A stretch of DNA of 36,039 nt from Thiotrichales bacterium (lineage in GTDB: Bacteria > Pseudomonadota > Gammaproteobacteria > UBA5335 > SLRW01). Numbering within the stretch: the first letter of the stretch is position 1; every line of letters begins with the position of its first letter. The notes under the pieces were generated by a model that saw only the letters and a list, made by a program, of their open reading frames with translations, was not told the DNA's origin and did not search any database. A program made the position numbers and the translations under genes. Below, piece by piece: positions 1-12,348 of this stretch. The DNA lies in the NCBI GenBank assembly GCA_003567955.1, contig PWYF01000189.1:1-36039 (forward strand), given 5' to 3'.

Positions 1-1
1 G

Positions 2-340
2 GAGTTGTCGGCGGAGGTGCCCATGCGCGCGCGCGAGCTGCTGCGCCTTACCGGCGCCCACAAGCAGCCCCCGCCCGATTTGATCAAGCCACTGCTGGAT
101 CGCCCGCTGTCGGCGCTGAGTGGCGGTCAGTTCCAGTTCCTGCAGACCTGGGCCTGTATGGGCGGCGAAGCCGATGTGGTGTTGCTGGATGAGCCCACCA
201 ACAATCTGGATCAGCGCGGCATGGAAGCACTCTCGGAGTTGCTCGGCCAATGCGCCGCGCACCGGGGTGTGATTATGGTCAGCCATGAGCCGGCCTTCCT
301 GGCCCGTCACTGCAGCCGGACTGTGGAGGTGGCGGCATGA
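2..340 (+). CDS. Metal (Zn/Mn-type) ABC transporter ATP-binding protein, 3' part only (5' end outside window)
   Basis: ABC signature LSGGQFQFLQ, Walker B VVLLDEPTNNLD, switch His (VSHEP); stop overlaps the start of a ZnuB-like permease. Confidence 0.85.
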   Translation, partial: ELSAEVPMRARELLRLTGAHKQPPPDLIKPLLDRPLSALSGGQFQFLQTWACMGGEADVVLLDEPTNNLDQRGMEALSELLGQCAAHRGVIMVSHEPAFLARHCSRTVEVAA

Positions 341-1128
341 GTCTTGAGCTGCTGTGGGATCCGCTGTTTCGCGCCGCGCTGCTCACCGGGCTGGTGTTGG
401 CGGTGGTGCTGCCGCTACTGGGGGCTTATCTGCATCTGCGCCGCGAATGGCTGGCCACGCTGGGGCTGAGCCATGTGGCAGCCGCCGGCGGGATTCTGGC
501 GCCGGTGCTGGGCTGGCCGGTGCTGGTGACGGCCTTTGTCGTCACGGCGCTGGCTGCGGCCGTGAAAAGCCTGCTGATGCGCCCCGGGAATGACCGCTAC
601 GTGATTCTGATGCTGGCCGGCTGGGCCTTCGCCATCCTTGCCGCCGGGGTGTCGCATCAGGGCGAGTTACTGGCGCAATCGCTGATGCGCGGCCAGTTGT
701 ATTTCGTCTCCATGACGCACGTGTGGACGGCGCTGGGGTTGCTGGCGCTGGTGGCCGTGCTCCTGCCCTGGCTCTCGCCCCGACTGCAACTGGAGCGTTT
801 TTTCCCCGATCATTTCAGTGCCAATCGCCTCTCGCCCTGGCCGCATCGGGGCGGCTTTGAACTGCTGGTGGTCAGTGGCGTGGTGCTGGGCATTGTGGTG
901 ATGGGGGTGATGGCCGCCTTTGCCCTGATCTTTGTGCCGGCCTGGGTGGCCTTCCACCTGGCGCGCGGCTGGCGTCAGGCACTGGCGCTGTGTGTGGGTT
1001 TTGGTGTGGTCAGCTACCTGCTGGCTTACGGGCTGGCGATTGTCTTTGACCAGCCCTTCGGCCCGGTGCTGGTGGCGGTGTTGCTGGGGCTGGCGCTGCT
1101 GCGCCTGTGGCCCCGGGGGATCCGCTGA
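337..1128 (+). CDS. Metal ABC transporter permease (ABC-3/ZnuB family)
   Basis: 263 aa hydrophobic protein with ABC-3 features (LGLSHVAAAGGILAPVLG..., ALIFVPAWVAFHLARGW); start overlaps ATPase stop. Confidence 0.85.
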   Translation: MSLELLWDPLFRAALLTGLVLAVVLPLLGAYLHLRREWLATLGLSHVAAAGGILAPVLGWPVLVTAFVVTALAAAVKSLLMRPGNDRYVILMLAGWAFAILAAGVSHQGELLAQSLMRGQLYFVSMTHVWTALGLLALVAVLLPWLSPRLQLERFFPDHFSANRLSPWPHRGGFELLVVSGVVLGIVVMGVMAAFALIFVPAWVAFHLARGWRQALALCVGFGVVSYLLAYGLAIVFDQPFGPVLVAVLLGLALLRLWPRGIR

Positions 1129-1335
1129 GGCCCGTCTGATCGGGCGATGTTTCTTCGGTGGCTGATTGAGCCGGAGGCGGTATAGCGCCTATACTTGCGG
1201 GGTTCTGGCGACGGCTGTGCGGATTCCTGGCAGCCTCCTTGCCTGAGTTGTCATAATTGCCCGATACGCAGGGTTCTCCGCCGGGGCGAGATTCCGGTGG
1301 CAGAAGCGCGCCGGGCCATGCTGCGGGGGTGCGCC

Positions 1336-2697
1336 ATGGAAAACACGGAACAGGCCCGGACCCTGCGCGAATACCTTGCCGCCGAGGACTGGGCCGCGCT
1401 GCGGCGGCATTTCGAATCCCTGCCGGTGCAGGATATTGCCGCCGCCCTGGCGGAAGTCGACGAAGCGGAAGAAGCTGTCGAGTTGTTCCGGCAACTCGAC
1501 AGTGAACAGCGCCCCCAGGTTTTCTCCTATCTGACACCGGCTTTCCAGGCCGGGCTGCTGGAATCTCTCAGCAACCAGGAAGCCCGCTTCCTGCTGGCCA
1601 ATATTTTTCCCGATGACTTGACCGCGCTGCTTGAGCGACTGCCGCACGAGACGCTTGAGCAGACCCTGAAGCTGTTGTCGGCTGATACCGTCAAGCAGGT
1701 CATCCGCCTGCTGGGCTATCCGGAAGAAAGCGCGGGCCGCTTGATGACGCCGCATTTTGTCTCGGTGCGGCCGGACTGGAGTATTGAACAGGCGCTGGCC
1801 CATATCCGGGAAGAAAGCGAGAAAGGTGAAACGGTCAATGTGATTTTTGTGACCGATGCCGGTGGCCGTTTGCTTGATGCGGTCAAGCTCAAGCGCTTCA
1901 TCCTCACGCCGCCCGAAAAACGGGTGGATACCCTGATTGCCGAGCAGGCAATCAGTGTGCCGGCCTGGGAAGATCGTGAGGAAGTAGTGCGCCAGATGCA
2001 GCACTATGACCTCGAGGCCATGCCGGTGGTAGACAAACACAACGTGCTGCTGGGCATTGTCACCATCGACGACGTCATGGACGTGGCCGAGGAAGAGACC
2101 ACCGAGGACTTCCAGAAAATGGGTGGCGTGGGCGTGCTCAACCTCAGCCTGCGTGATGCCCGTCCCTCGCTGCTGTATCGCAAGCGGGTGGGCTGGCTGG
2201 TGCTGCTGGTGTTCGTGAATATCTTCAGTGGTGCGGCCATTGCCTATTTCGAGGCCACCATTGAAGCTGTGATTGCGCTGGTGTTTTTCCTGCCCATGCT
2301 GGTGGCGAGCGCCGGTAATGCCGGCGCCCAGGCCTCCACCCTGATGGTGCGCGCGCTGGCGACCGGGGATGTGACCGCGGCTGACTGGTTGCGGCTGTGG
2401 GGCAAGGAGCTGGCCGTCTCCGGCGCACTGGGGATTACCATGGGTGTGGCCGTGTCGCTGATCGGTTTGTGGCGGGGCGGCCCCGAAGTCGGCCTGGTGG
2501 TGGCGCTGTCCATGTTCTGCGTGGTGGTCATGGGCAGCATGCTGGGCATGTTGCTTCCGATTGTGCTGGCGCGCTTCAAGCTGGACCCGGCCACGGCCAG
2601 CGCCCCGCTGGTGACGACGGTGGCCGATATATTCGGCATCACCATCTATTTTTCCATTGCCACGGCAATCCTGGGGGTGACGCCGCCCGGCGGCTGA
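1336..2697 (+). CDS. mgtE: Magnesium transporter MgtE (start chosen at MENTEQ; ORF open from 1195)
   Basis: MgtE N domain (LLERLPHETLEQTLKLLS), CBS pair (MPVVDKHNVLLGIVTIDDVMDV), TM domain GNAGAQASTLMVRALATGD and ATASAPLVTTVADIFGITIYF. Confidence 0.93.
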   Translation: MENTEQARTLREYLAAEDWAALRRHFESLPVQDIAAALAEVDEAEEAVELFRQLDSEQRPQVFSYLTPAFQAGLLESLSNQEARFLLANIFPDDLTALLERLPHETLEQTLKLLSADTVKQVIRLLGYPEESAGRLMTPHFVSVRPDWSIEQALAHIREESEKGETVNVIFVTDAGGRLLDAVKLKRFILTPPEKRVDTLIAEQAISVPAWEDREEVVRQMQHYDLEAMPVVDKHNVLLGIVTIDDVMDVAEEETTEDFQKMGGVGVLNLSLRDARPSLLYRKRVGWLVLLVFVNIFSGAAIAYFEATIEAVIALVFFLPMLVASAGNAGAQASTLMVRALATGDVTAADWLRLWGKELAVSGALGITMGVAVSLIGLWRGGPEVGLVVALSMFCVVVMGSMLGMLLPIVLARFKLDPATASAPLVTTVADIFGITIYFSIATAILGVTPPGG

Positions 2698-2776
2698 CGG
2701 TTGCGGGCGGCGCCAGTTTCGCCTCTGCCCGGCATCGGGTAGGATGCGGTTTTCCAATGTGCCGGGCCGCTCGGGC

Positions 2777-4117
2777 ATGCAATCAGAAAACATCGTCACG
2801 CCTGCTCATGTCTACGATCGCTGTTGGCACTACATCGGGATCACCGGTGTGGTGTTGATGTTGCTTGGTGTGGGCAGCTCCAAGGGTTTGCAAAGTCTGG
2901 GTATGGTGCTGGCGGTGCTGGCCTTGCTGGCCACCGCCTGGCGCCCTGATACCCGGGCTTTCTGGCGTGATCCACTGGTGCGGCTCGGGGGAGTCTGGGT
3001 TGCCCTGTTGTTGCTGTTGGCAAGCCTGGCGGCGTGGCGCTTCCCGGATACGGCCGCCTTGCAGTTTGATTATGTCTGGAAGTTGTCCCGCTTTCTGCTG
3101 GTGGTGGTTGTCGCCTGGTGGGTCGCACGCGCTTTGCGCTCGCCCGTGACCGCGGCCTGGTGGCTGGTGGCCGGCTATGCGCTGGGGGCCTTGTATTTTC
3201 TGCACCAGGCCGGCTGGCCGTGGTATCAGCCCGGCGTGAATTTTGTGGATATCTGGGAAGGGCGGCAGTTTTATGCCCTGCTCAGCGCCTCGATAATCAT
3301 GCTGCTGGTGCTGCTGGCCCGGGATCTGCTTCAGCCAGGGCGGGGTGGCGCGGGCTTCTGGCTGCGACTGGTGCCCTGGCTGCTTACCTTGTTAATAGCG
3401 ATCAATGGCTTTTTGTTGTCACAGTCCCGGGGGGCAGTACTGGCGCTGGCAGTGGGCACATTGCTGGCCGTGATTCTGGCCTGGCGGGCCGTGCCCGAGG
3501 CCCGTCGCCGGGGCATTTGGTCATATGCACTGGCGGTGTTGTGTCTGGTGGGTCTGGTCTGGCTGGGGACAGGGGAAACAGCCGACCGCTTTGCCCGGGA
3601 CTACCAGGCACTGTCGGTTGCCCTGGAAGATCCTGACGCTGTCCCCGAAACCGATATGGGCATCCGCTGGTATCAGTGGCGGGAAGGCTGGCGACTGTGG
3701 CTGGAACGGCCGGTGTTGGGTTGGGGCCCGGGTTCGGGACGTATGCTGCACGAAATGGCTGACTTGCCCCCCGTATCCTCTGAAAGGGCCCTGCATCATT
3801 TCCATAGCGTGCCGCTGGATTTGCTGATGTGGACGGGGCTGATCGGCCTGGCCCTGTTCGGGTGGCTGGCATGGCGCTGGTCGGTGGCCCTGGGATCGCT
3901 GGCACGACGGTCGGATGAAGCCGGGCGCAGCGCACGGCTGGCGCTGGTGGTGGGGCTCATGTTTGTGGTGGCCTCGCTGACCCAGACTTATATTACTTCC
4001 CAGGTGACCTGGTTTTATCTGGCGGGCTTTTTGGGGCCGGCCTATGGCCTGGTTATGCGGGCTCGCGAGCATCAGGCTCGGCATATGCTAGTATCTGATA
4101 GCTGCTCACAAACATAA
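2777..4117 (+). CDS. O-antigen ligase/polymerase family (Wzy_C) membrane protein
   Basis: ~10 predicted TM segments, Wzy_C-like core (INGFLLSQSRGAVLALAVGTLLAVIL), large loop with RPVLGWGPGSGRMLHE and HHFHSVPLDLLMWTGLIGL. Confidence 0.8.
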   Translation: MQSENIVTPAHVYDRCWHYIGITGVVLMLLGVGSSKGLQSLGMVLAVLALLATAWRPDTRAFWRDPLVRLGGVWVALLLLLASLAAWRFPDTAALQFDYVWKLSRFLLVVVVAWWVARALRSPVTAAWWLVAGYALGALYFLHQAGWPWYQPGVNFVDIWEGRQFYALLSASIIMLLVLLARDLLQPGRGGAGFWLRLVPWLLTLLIAINGFLLSQSRGAVLALAVGTLLAVILAWRAVPEARRRGIWSYALAVLCLVGLVWLGTGETADRFARDYQALSVALEDPDAVPETDMGIRWYQWREGWRLWLERPVLGWGPGSGRMLHEMADLPPVSSERALHHFHSVPLDLLMWTGLIGLALFGWLAWRWSVALGSLARRSDEAGRSARLALVVGLMFVVASLTQTYITSQVTWFYLAGFLGPAYGLVMRAREHQARHMLVSDSCSQT

Positions 4118-4183
4118 AGAACAAGGCAGCTTCAAAGAATTTATCTCTTTATGTAAACAATGTAATGAGTCGTGGAGGCGGGT

Positions 4184-7100
4184 ATGCGTACATGGGTACG
4201 GGTTGGGGTCAGTGTTGCCGCAGGGGCGATGCTGGCGGGTTGTTTTGGCTCCAGCGGGGATGTCGCTTTGCCCGATACGCCGCCGGTGACGGATCCGTAC
4301 AAGAATACGGGGACGGCGATGAGTGTTTTGCCCCCCGGTCAGTCCGATGGGCTGGCGATTGCGGGTCTGGCGCTGGAACCGGGGCAGGAATCGGTTTACA
4401 TCAATGATGTGGTTGACTTCCTGCAGTCCGGTGAAGAAGAACCGGATGAAGAATTGCAGGCGGGCCTGGACAACCTCGATCTGGCATCGTTGGCTTTTAC
4501 CGATGATCAGGTGGACCTTTACTGGTCGATGACCCAGGCCGCGCCCGGGTTGAATGCGTCTGCACTGGGCCAGTATTTCAAGGATGCCCCCATGCTGGCG
4601 CCTGATGCCGTGGCCTGGCTGGAGGAAATCGACATCGCCCAGGGGCCGTTTGACGTGACGGTGCGTATTGAGCCGGAGTATGGCGTGCCGCATATCTACG
4701 GTGCTGACCGCGACAGCGCCTTTTTCGGCCTTGGTTATGCGACAGCGCGTGATCGCCTGTTTTTGATGGATGTCCTGCGTCGTGCCGGTCGGGGTGAGCT
4801 GTCACGCTTCATGGGGCGCGCCGATTTCAGTTTTGATCAAGACATCAACCGTAGTGCGCCTTACACCGAGGCGGAGCGCACTGCCCAGTTTACATCGCTG
4901 CCGGATCGTTTCGGCGCGCTCGGCGAGCGCATTCTTGCCGATGGCGAGGCTTTCCTGGAAGGCGTCAATTACTACGTCAGCCAGGTGCGTAACGGCGAAC
5001 TGGATATTCCTCTTGAATATGTGGCGCTGAATATACCGCTGGAAGAGTTCGTGCTGGCTGATGGTGTGGCCGTGGCCACCGTGATTCAGGCCGAACTGGG
5101 TTCCGGTGGTGGCGGAGAGCCGCGCAATGTGGAACTGGTGCAGGCACTTATGGATGAATTCGGCGATGTCGATGTCGCTTGTGACATGTATCACGATATT
5201 CGCCACGCCAATATGCCCGGCACCAGTGTCAGTACCCGGGAATCCTTCCCTACTCAGTCACCCAACACGCTGGACGACACAGTCTGTCCGCTGCGGGCCG
5301 ACTTTGCCACCCGCTTCCCCGGGGCGGCCATTCCTGATCAGGGTTCGTATGAGTCCTGGCAGCCGTTCAACGCAGAGCCCTGTGGCCGGGATGGTCAGCC
5401 GGCCTGCCCCGGGCAGGCCCCCAGCCTGATCGACGTACCCAATACCGAAATCCTGCCGCTGCTGCTTGATCTGGTAGCGCTGCTGGACATTGATGCCGGG
5501 GGCGTGTTGTCCGCGCCACTGGGCACCCGCGCTGAAGGTGGCGTGGAACTGCTGCAGCCTCAGTATGCGGTGTTGCTGGATGACGAGCAGGACGCAGAAG
5601 CTGATGCGCTGGCACAGGTACGTGAAGCGGTTATCACGCGGGTGAAGGCCACGCTGGGCAGCCTGCACGGCTGGCGGGACCGTTTCCCCGAGACCGCAAG
5701 CAATGCCCTGCTGGTCAATGCCGAGCACACCGCCAGTCAGAACCCCATCGCCGTGTTCGGGCCCCAGGTGGATTATTTCGCGCCGCAGCTGTTGATGGAG
5801 GCCGCCATGTATGCGCCCTCCGACAACGTTGCAGTGCGGGGTGTCACTTTTCCGGGCTTGCCCTACGTGATTATGGGTCGTGGGGTGGACTTTGCCTGGA
5901 GCCCGACTTCCAGCGGGGTGGATATGGTCGATATCCGGGTGCTGGAGTTGTGCGACGATCCGCGTATAACCACCCCCGGCAGTTATGTGCATCAAGAAGG
6001 CGGGTGTGTTGAGTTTGAACGTCTTGAGGACGAATGGACTGCGGCCTGGAATCTGGCGTTGCTGGATACCATCGGCACCGAAGAAGAGGGCCAGGATTAC
6101 ATCGCCGAGCGGCGGGTGATTCGTTCGCCGCATTATGGCCCGGTGGTCGGTTTTGCCACGGTCGGTGGCCAGCCGGTGGCGCTGGCGCGCCAGCGCACCA
6201 CCTACATGCGTGAGGCCGATGCCACGCCCCCCTTCGCGCTGGCGGTGGATAACAGCATCCATGATGCCGAGAGCTTCCACGATGCCTTCAGCAAGATGGC
6301 CAGCGCCTTCACCTGGTTCTACGCCGATTCACGTGATACTGCGATGATCGCGGGCTCGTTGTATCCGGATCGCCCCGACAGCTACTACCCGGACTTCCCG
6401 TCCTGGGGTAATGGCGCGAATGACTGGCAGGGCTTCCTGGAAAAAGAGCGCATGCCCAAAGACATCAACCCCGAGCACGGCTATATCGCCAACTGGAACA
6501 ATCAGATTGCCGCCGACTGGTGGCCGGCGGATCGTCAGCACTGGGGCAGTGTGGACCGCAACAATATCCTGGAAGTGCGGCTTGACGCACTGGTCAATGC
6601 CGGTGGTGTGACCGTAGAACAGGTGGTCGAAGCCATGTCCGATGCCGCCTATGTGGATCTGCGCGCCCAGGAATTGTTGCCCCGGGTGATGGAGATTATT
6701 GACGATGCTGCGGACGCGGATCAGCAACAGGCGCTGGACTTGCTCAGCGAGTGGGCCATTGATCGGCCGCTGGAAACCCGTGCGCAACGGCGGGATCGCA
6801 GTGGCGATGGCGTTTACGACGACACGGCCGCAGTGGCGTTGATGGATGCCTGGTATGACCACATGATCGACGCCACATTGCCGCAGATGACTTCACCTGC
6901 GGTGGAAGCCCGGGCCCATACCGGGCGTGACAACAAGCCGGGTTCGCGTGGCAGTGCCTATAACAGTGGCTGGTACAGCCATCTGGGTCGGGTGTTTGAT
7001 ATGGCCATGGGTGATGTTGAGGGGCCGTTCCGGCAGCTTCGGTGCGCCGACTCCGACGCCTTTGAAGATTGTCGCAATGCCCTTCTGAGCAGCCTGGATC

Positions 7101-7267
7101 TGGCCATTGCTGATCTGGGCGGTATCGGAGAGATTAATAACTGGACAGCGAATCAGGCGGCTGACGAGGTTACTTTCGAGGCTATAGGCCTGGATTCTTT
7201 ACCCAATCAGCACTGGATCAATCGTCCCACTTTCCAGCAGGTGATCCAGTTCAATAGCCAACGCTGA
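4184..7267 (+). CDS. Penicillin acylase family (Ntn hydrolase) lipoprotein
   Basis: Lipobox LAGC; GVPHIYGADRDSAFFGLGYATARDRLFLMDVLRRAGRGELS; candidate Ntn Ser in ETA|SNALLV (codon 5699-5701); C-terminal NQHWINRPTFQQ. Confidence 0.88.
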   Translation: MRTWVRVGVSVAAGAMLAGCFGSSGDVALPDTPPVTDPYKNTGTAMSVLPPGQSDGLAIAGLALEPGQESVYINDVVDFLQSGEEEPDEELQAGLDNLDLASLAFTDDQVDLYWSMTQAAPGLNASALGQYFKDAPMLAPDAVAWLEEIDIAQGPFDVTVRIEPEYGVPHIYGADRDSAFFGLGYATARDRLFLMDVLRRAGRGELSRFMGRADFSFDQDINRSAPYTEAERTAQFTSLPDRFGALGERILADGEAFLEGVNYYVSQVRNGELDIPLEYVALNIPLEEFVLADGVAVATVIQAELGSGGGGEPRNVELVQALMDEFGDVDVACDMYHDIRHANMPGTSVSTRESFPTQSPNTLDDTVCPLRADFATRFPGAAIPDQGSYESWQPFNAEPCGRDGQPACPGQAPSLIDVPNTEILPLLLDLVALLDIDAGGVLSAPLGTRAEGGVELLQPQYAVLLDDEQDAEADALAQVREAVITRVKATLGSLHGWRDRFPETASNALLVNAEHTASQNPIAVFGPQVDYFAPQLLMEAAMYAPSDNVAVRGVTFPGLPYVIMGRGVDFAWSPTSSGVDMVDIRVLELCDDPRITTPGSYVHQEGGCVEFERLEDEWTAAWNLALLDTIGTEEEGQDYIAERRVIRSPHYGPVVGFATVGGQPVALARQRTTYMREADATPPFALAVDNSIHDAESFHDAFSKMASAFTWFYADSRDTAMIAGSLYPDRPDSYYPDFPSWGNGANDWQGFLEKERMPKDINPEHGYIANWNNQIAADWWPADRQHWGSVDRNNILEVRLDALVNAGGVTVEQVVEAMSDAAYVDLRAQELLPRVMEIIDDAADADQQQALDLLSEWAIDRPLETRAQRRDRSGDGVYDDTAAVALMDAWYDHMIDATLPQMTSPAVEARAHTGRDNKPGSRGSAYNSGWYSHLGRVFDMAMGDVEGPFRQLRCADSDAFEDCRNALLSSLDLAIADLGGIGEINNWTANQAADEVTFEAIGLDSLPNQHWINRPTFQQVIQFNSQR

Positions 7268-7322
7268 TGCGTCGGGTTTCGCCAGTAGCGCCAAACTGCT
7301 GCCAGCGTTGCAGTCTGGATTA

Positions 7323-7367
7323 AGCCACTCTCTCCCCGGGTCAGCCCGGGGAGAGAGTGGCTTTTTT
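7323..7367. terminator. Intrinsic terminator after the penicillin acylase gene
   Basis: AGCCACTCTCTCCCCGGG-TCAG-CCCGGGGAGAGAGTGGCT perfect 18-bp stem followed by a T run. Confidence 0.93.
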
Positions 7368-7411
7368 ATATGGTGCTCCCATAGCTCACAGCCCGCAGAG
7401 CAGGGCCAGGG

Positions 7412-8992
7412 TCAGATCCGGACTGCTGCCGTTTTCGGGGGGGTGGTGGCTGGTTCGGTGACGGGCCGGCTTTTGCGTACCACAGCATATTTCGCGGGCG
7501 GCAGCTCGGCGGCACGGAAATCATATTGCGGCCAGCGTTCTGGCGCGTAGTAGCGCGAAGGAATCGGCTGTGACAACGATGGCATGAGATAAAATCTCAA
7601 CGCATACCAGAAATCCCAGAAAAACTCCCCGGTGCGAATGCCACGCAGCAAACGTCTGGCGATAAACCCCGGGTTGTAAAGAATCGCCTTGCGATAAGCG
7701 ATATCCGTGTAGTGTTCGATGGTTTCCTGGGTGAGATGTTCGTGTGTCGCCAGGGTTTGTGACGAGTACATGAAGTAATCATCCCAGTTATATGAACGAA
7801 TCAGCCCCTTGCGGTGATAATCATGAAACATGGGTGTGCCGGGGAAGGCGATGGTGCGGCCGAATTTGAGCATATCCAGCGGCAGTTCCCGCGCGTAATT
7901 GATGGTGTCCATCATGGTCCCGGCGTTGTCAGCGCTGAGCCCGAGCATGAAAAACCCGTTGGTGTCGATGCCCGCCCTGCGTGCCTGGCGTACAGCCCGT
8001 CGCCCCTGTTCGACACAGGCCCGGCCGCCTTTGCCGAATGCCTTGAGCACTTCGTCATTACCTGATTCGAAGCCAAAGGAGACCCGGTAACAGCCGGCGG
8101 CGCGCATTTTACGGAATAGCTCATCGTTGGCGCTTTCCACGCGAATGCCATTGGTGCACGTCCAGTTCATTTTCACGCCGGCTTCGCTAATCGCTTCACA
8201 TACCCGGGTCGCCCAGTTCTGGTCCGAAGTGAAGATGTCATCGGCCACCATGGCCTCGCGGAAGCCAAGCTCCTGCAATTTTTTCATCTCGGCCGCACAG
8301 CGTTCCGGTGATTTTTTTCTGTAACCGAGCGCCATGGTCATTTTGCTGGCGCAAAAATCACATTTATAGACGCAGCCGCGTGAAAATTCGATACCGGCAA
8401 GCGGTGGTGTGCGCACATACAATCGGGAAACATGCCGGCGGTATATTTCAGGGTCATAGAGCTCCCACGCCGGCATGGGCAAGTCGTCGAGGTTGGCCAC
8501 GGGTGGACGTACCCCGGTGAACAGAATCTGCTCACCGTCACGATAATAAAGCCCCGGGATGTCTTGCCAGGCTTCGCCGTCACACAACTCGGCGAAAGCC
8601 AGGTCCGCCTCACCGGCAAAAACGACATCAAGGCGAGATTCATACAGTGATTCCATGGGCAGCGACGACGGATGCGGGCCGCCTGCAACCACTGTGATGC
8701 CGGGGGAGATGTCTTTGGCCAGCACGCTGATATCACGTAGTTGATTCATCAGTGGCGTGGTGGCGGTGACCCCGACAATATCAGGCTTGAATTCCAGAAT
8801 GCGTTTCTGGACGGTTGCATAGTCGTAGGGCATATAGGACATGTCCAGGATCTGAACGGTATGTCCTCTTTGCATGGCGGTGGCCGCCACTGTGGCCAAT
8901 CCGAGAGTCGGGAATACCGGATTGACAATGGAGGCCCTGGTGCCGCTGTAGCTGGGCACATAGGACGGGTTAATCAACAACACGCGTGCCAT
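7412..8992 (-). CDS. B12-binding domain radical SAM protein (start at MARVLLINPSY; ORF open to 9007)
   Basis: N-terminal cobalamin-binding-like fold (DIVGVTATTPL, VVAGGPHPSSLP), radical SAM cluster motif CVYKCDFC (CxxxCxxC), BchE/HpnJ-like layout. Confidence 0.88.
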   Translation of the reverse strand: MARVLLINPSYVPSYSGTRASIVNPVFPTLGLATVAATAMQRGHTVQILDMSYMPYDYATVQKRILEFKPDIVGVTATTPLMNQLRDISVLAKDISPGITVVAGGPHPSSLPMESLYESRLDVVFAGEADLAFAELCDGEAWQDIPGLYYRDGEQILFTGVRPPVANLDDLPMPAWELYDPEIYRRHVSRLYVRTPPLAGIEFSRGCVYKCDFCASKMTMALGYRKKSPERCAAEMKKLQELGFREAMVADDIFTSDQNWATRVCEAISEAGVKMNWTCTNGIRVESANDELFRKMRAAGCYRVSFGFESGNDEVLKAFGKGGRACVEQGRRAVRQARRAGIDTNGFFMLGLSADNAGTMMDTINYARELPLDMLKFGRTIAFPGTPMFHDYHRKGLIRSYNWDDYFMYSSQTLATHEHLTQETIEHYTDIAYRKAILYNPGFIARRLLRGIRTGEFFWDFWYALRFYLMPSLSQPIPSRYYAPERWPQYDFRAAELPPAKYAVVRKSRPVTEPATTPPKTAAVRI

Positions 8993-9206
8993 CGGCGCTT
9001 TCCTCAATACAGCTCATGATGCGCTTGAAGTTGCCAGCGCTTGCTGTGACCGGGTGATCCCGGTGCAGTTCCAGTCTAACATCGTCGGCAGTCGCTCGCT
9101 TTTACAATGTTGTCTCTGCGCAACCGCGCCTGTCAGCGAGTGCGGTTCATGTGGTACCGGCGGATTTTGCCCCCTGGCCCTGCTCCATTGCCTGAACCGA
9201 AAATGC

Positions 9207-12056
<2,850 letters not shown>

Positions 12057-12127
12057 CAGTAAAGGCCTCGTTCAGGGGCAACCATCCAGTGTACTGCGCG
12101 CCCGGCGGGCACCGCAAAAATAGTTGT

Positions 12128-12307
12128 GGCCGTGCTGCGGCACGGCCGTTTCAGGTTTCAGGTTTTAGGTTTTATGACTTTTTGGAGCGCGGCATAGCCG
12201 CGCGGGTTTGATCGAGGCGCTTGATGGCGAGGTGCGCGAAGCGCACGAGCCGTACGTCCTCAAACTTAAAACCTAAAACCTAAAACGCCCCGCGCTTTAG
12301 CGCGGGG
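12128..12307. repeat. Composite intergenic element A: inverted 7-bp-period arrays with GC-rich mini-hairpins
   Basis: GTTTCAG-GTTTCAG-GTTTTAG-GTTTTAT (12148-12175) faces inverted AACTTAAAACCTAAAACCTAAAAC (12264-12286); hairpins GGCCGTGC-TGCG-GCACGGCC (12128-12147), GCGCGGC-ATA-GCCGCGC (12187-12203), GTGCGC-GAA-GCGCAC (12232-12246), CCCCGCGC-TTTA-GCGCGGGG (12288-12307). Confidence 0.9.
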
Positions 12308-12348
12308 TCATGCTAGAATCGCCGCCTTTCCGGGCAGGCACTTGCGAC

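Noticed and set aside
1189-2799. 536-aa antisense ORF opposite mgtE, and other long antisense ORFs (e.g. 5258-6280, 22425-23705)
   Set aside because: High-GC shadow ORFs opposite well-supported genes; His/Gln/Arg-rich composition without domain features.
12148-12286. Telomere-like TTTTAGG/TTTAGGG repeat or linear replicon end
   Set aside because: Arrays are 4 units, internal, intergenic and surrounded by ordinary chromosomal genes; similarity to eukaryotic telomere repeats is coincidental.
12128-12307. CRISPR array
   Set aside because: Units are 7 bp and contiguous with no spacers; no cas genes in the window.
12057-12348. SOS (LexA) box for uvrA
   Set aside because: No CTGT-N8-ACAG-like sequence seen between uvrA and the MFS gene.
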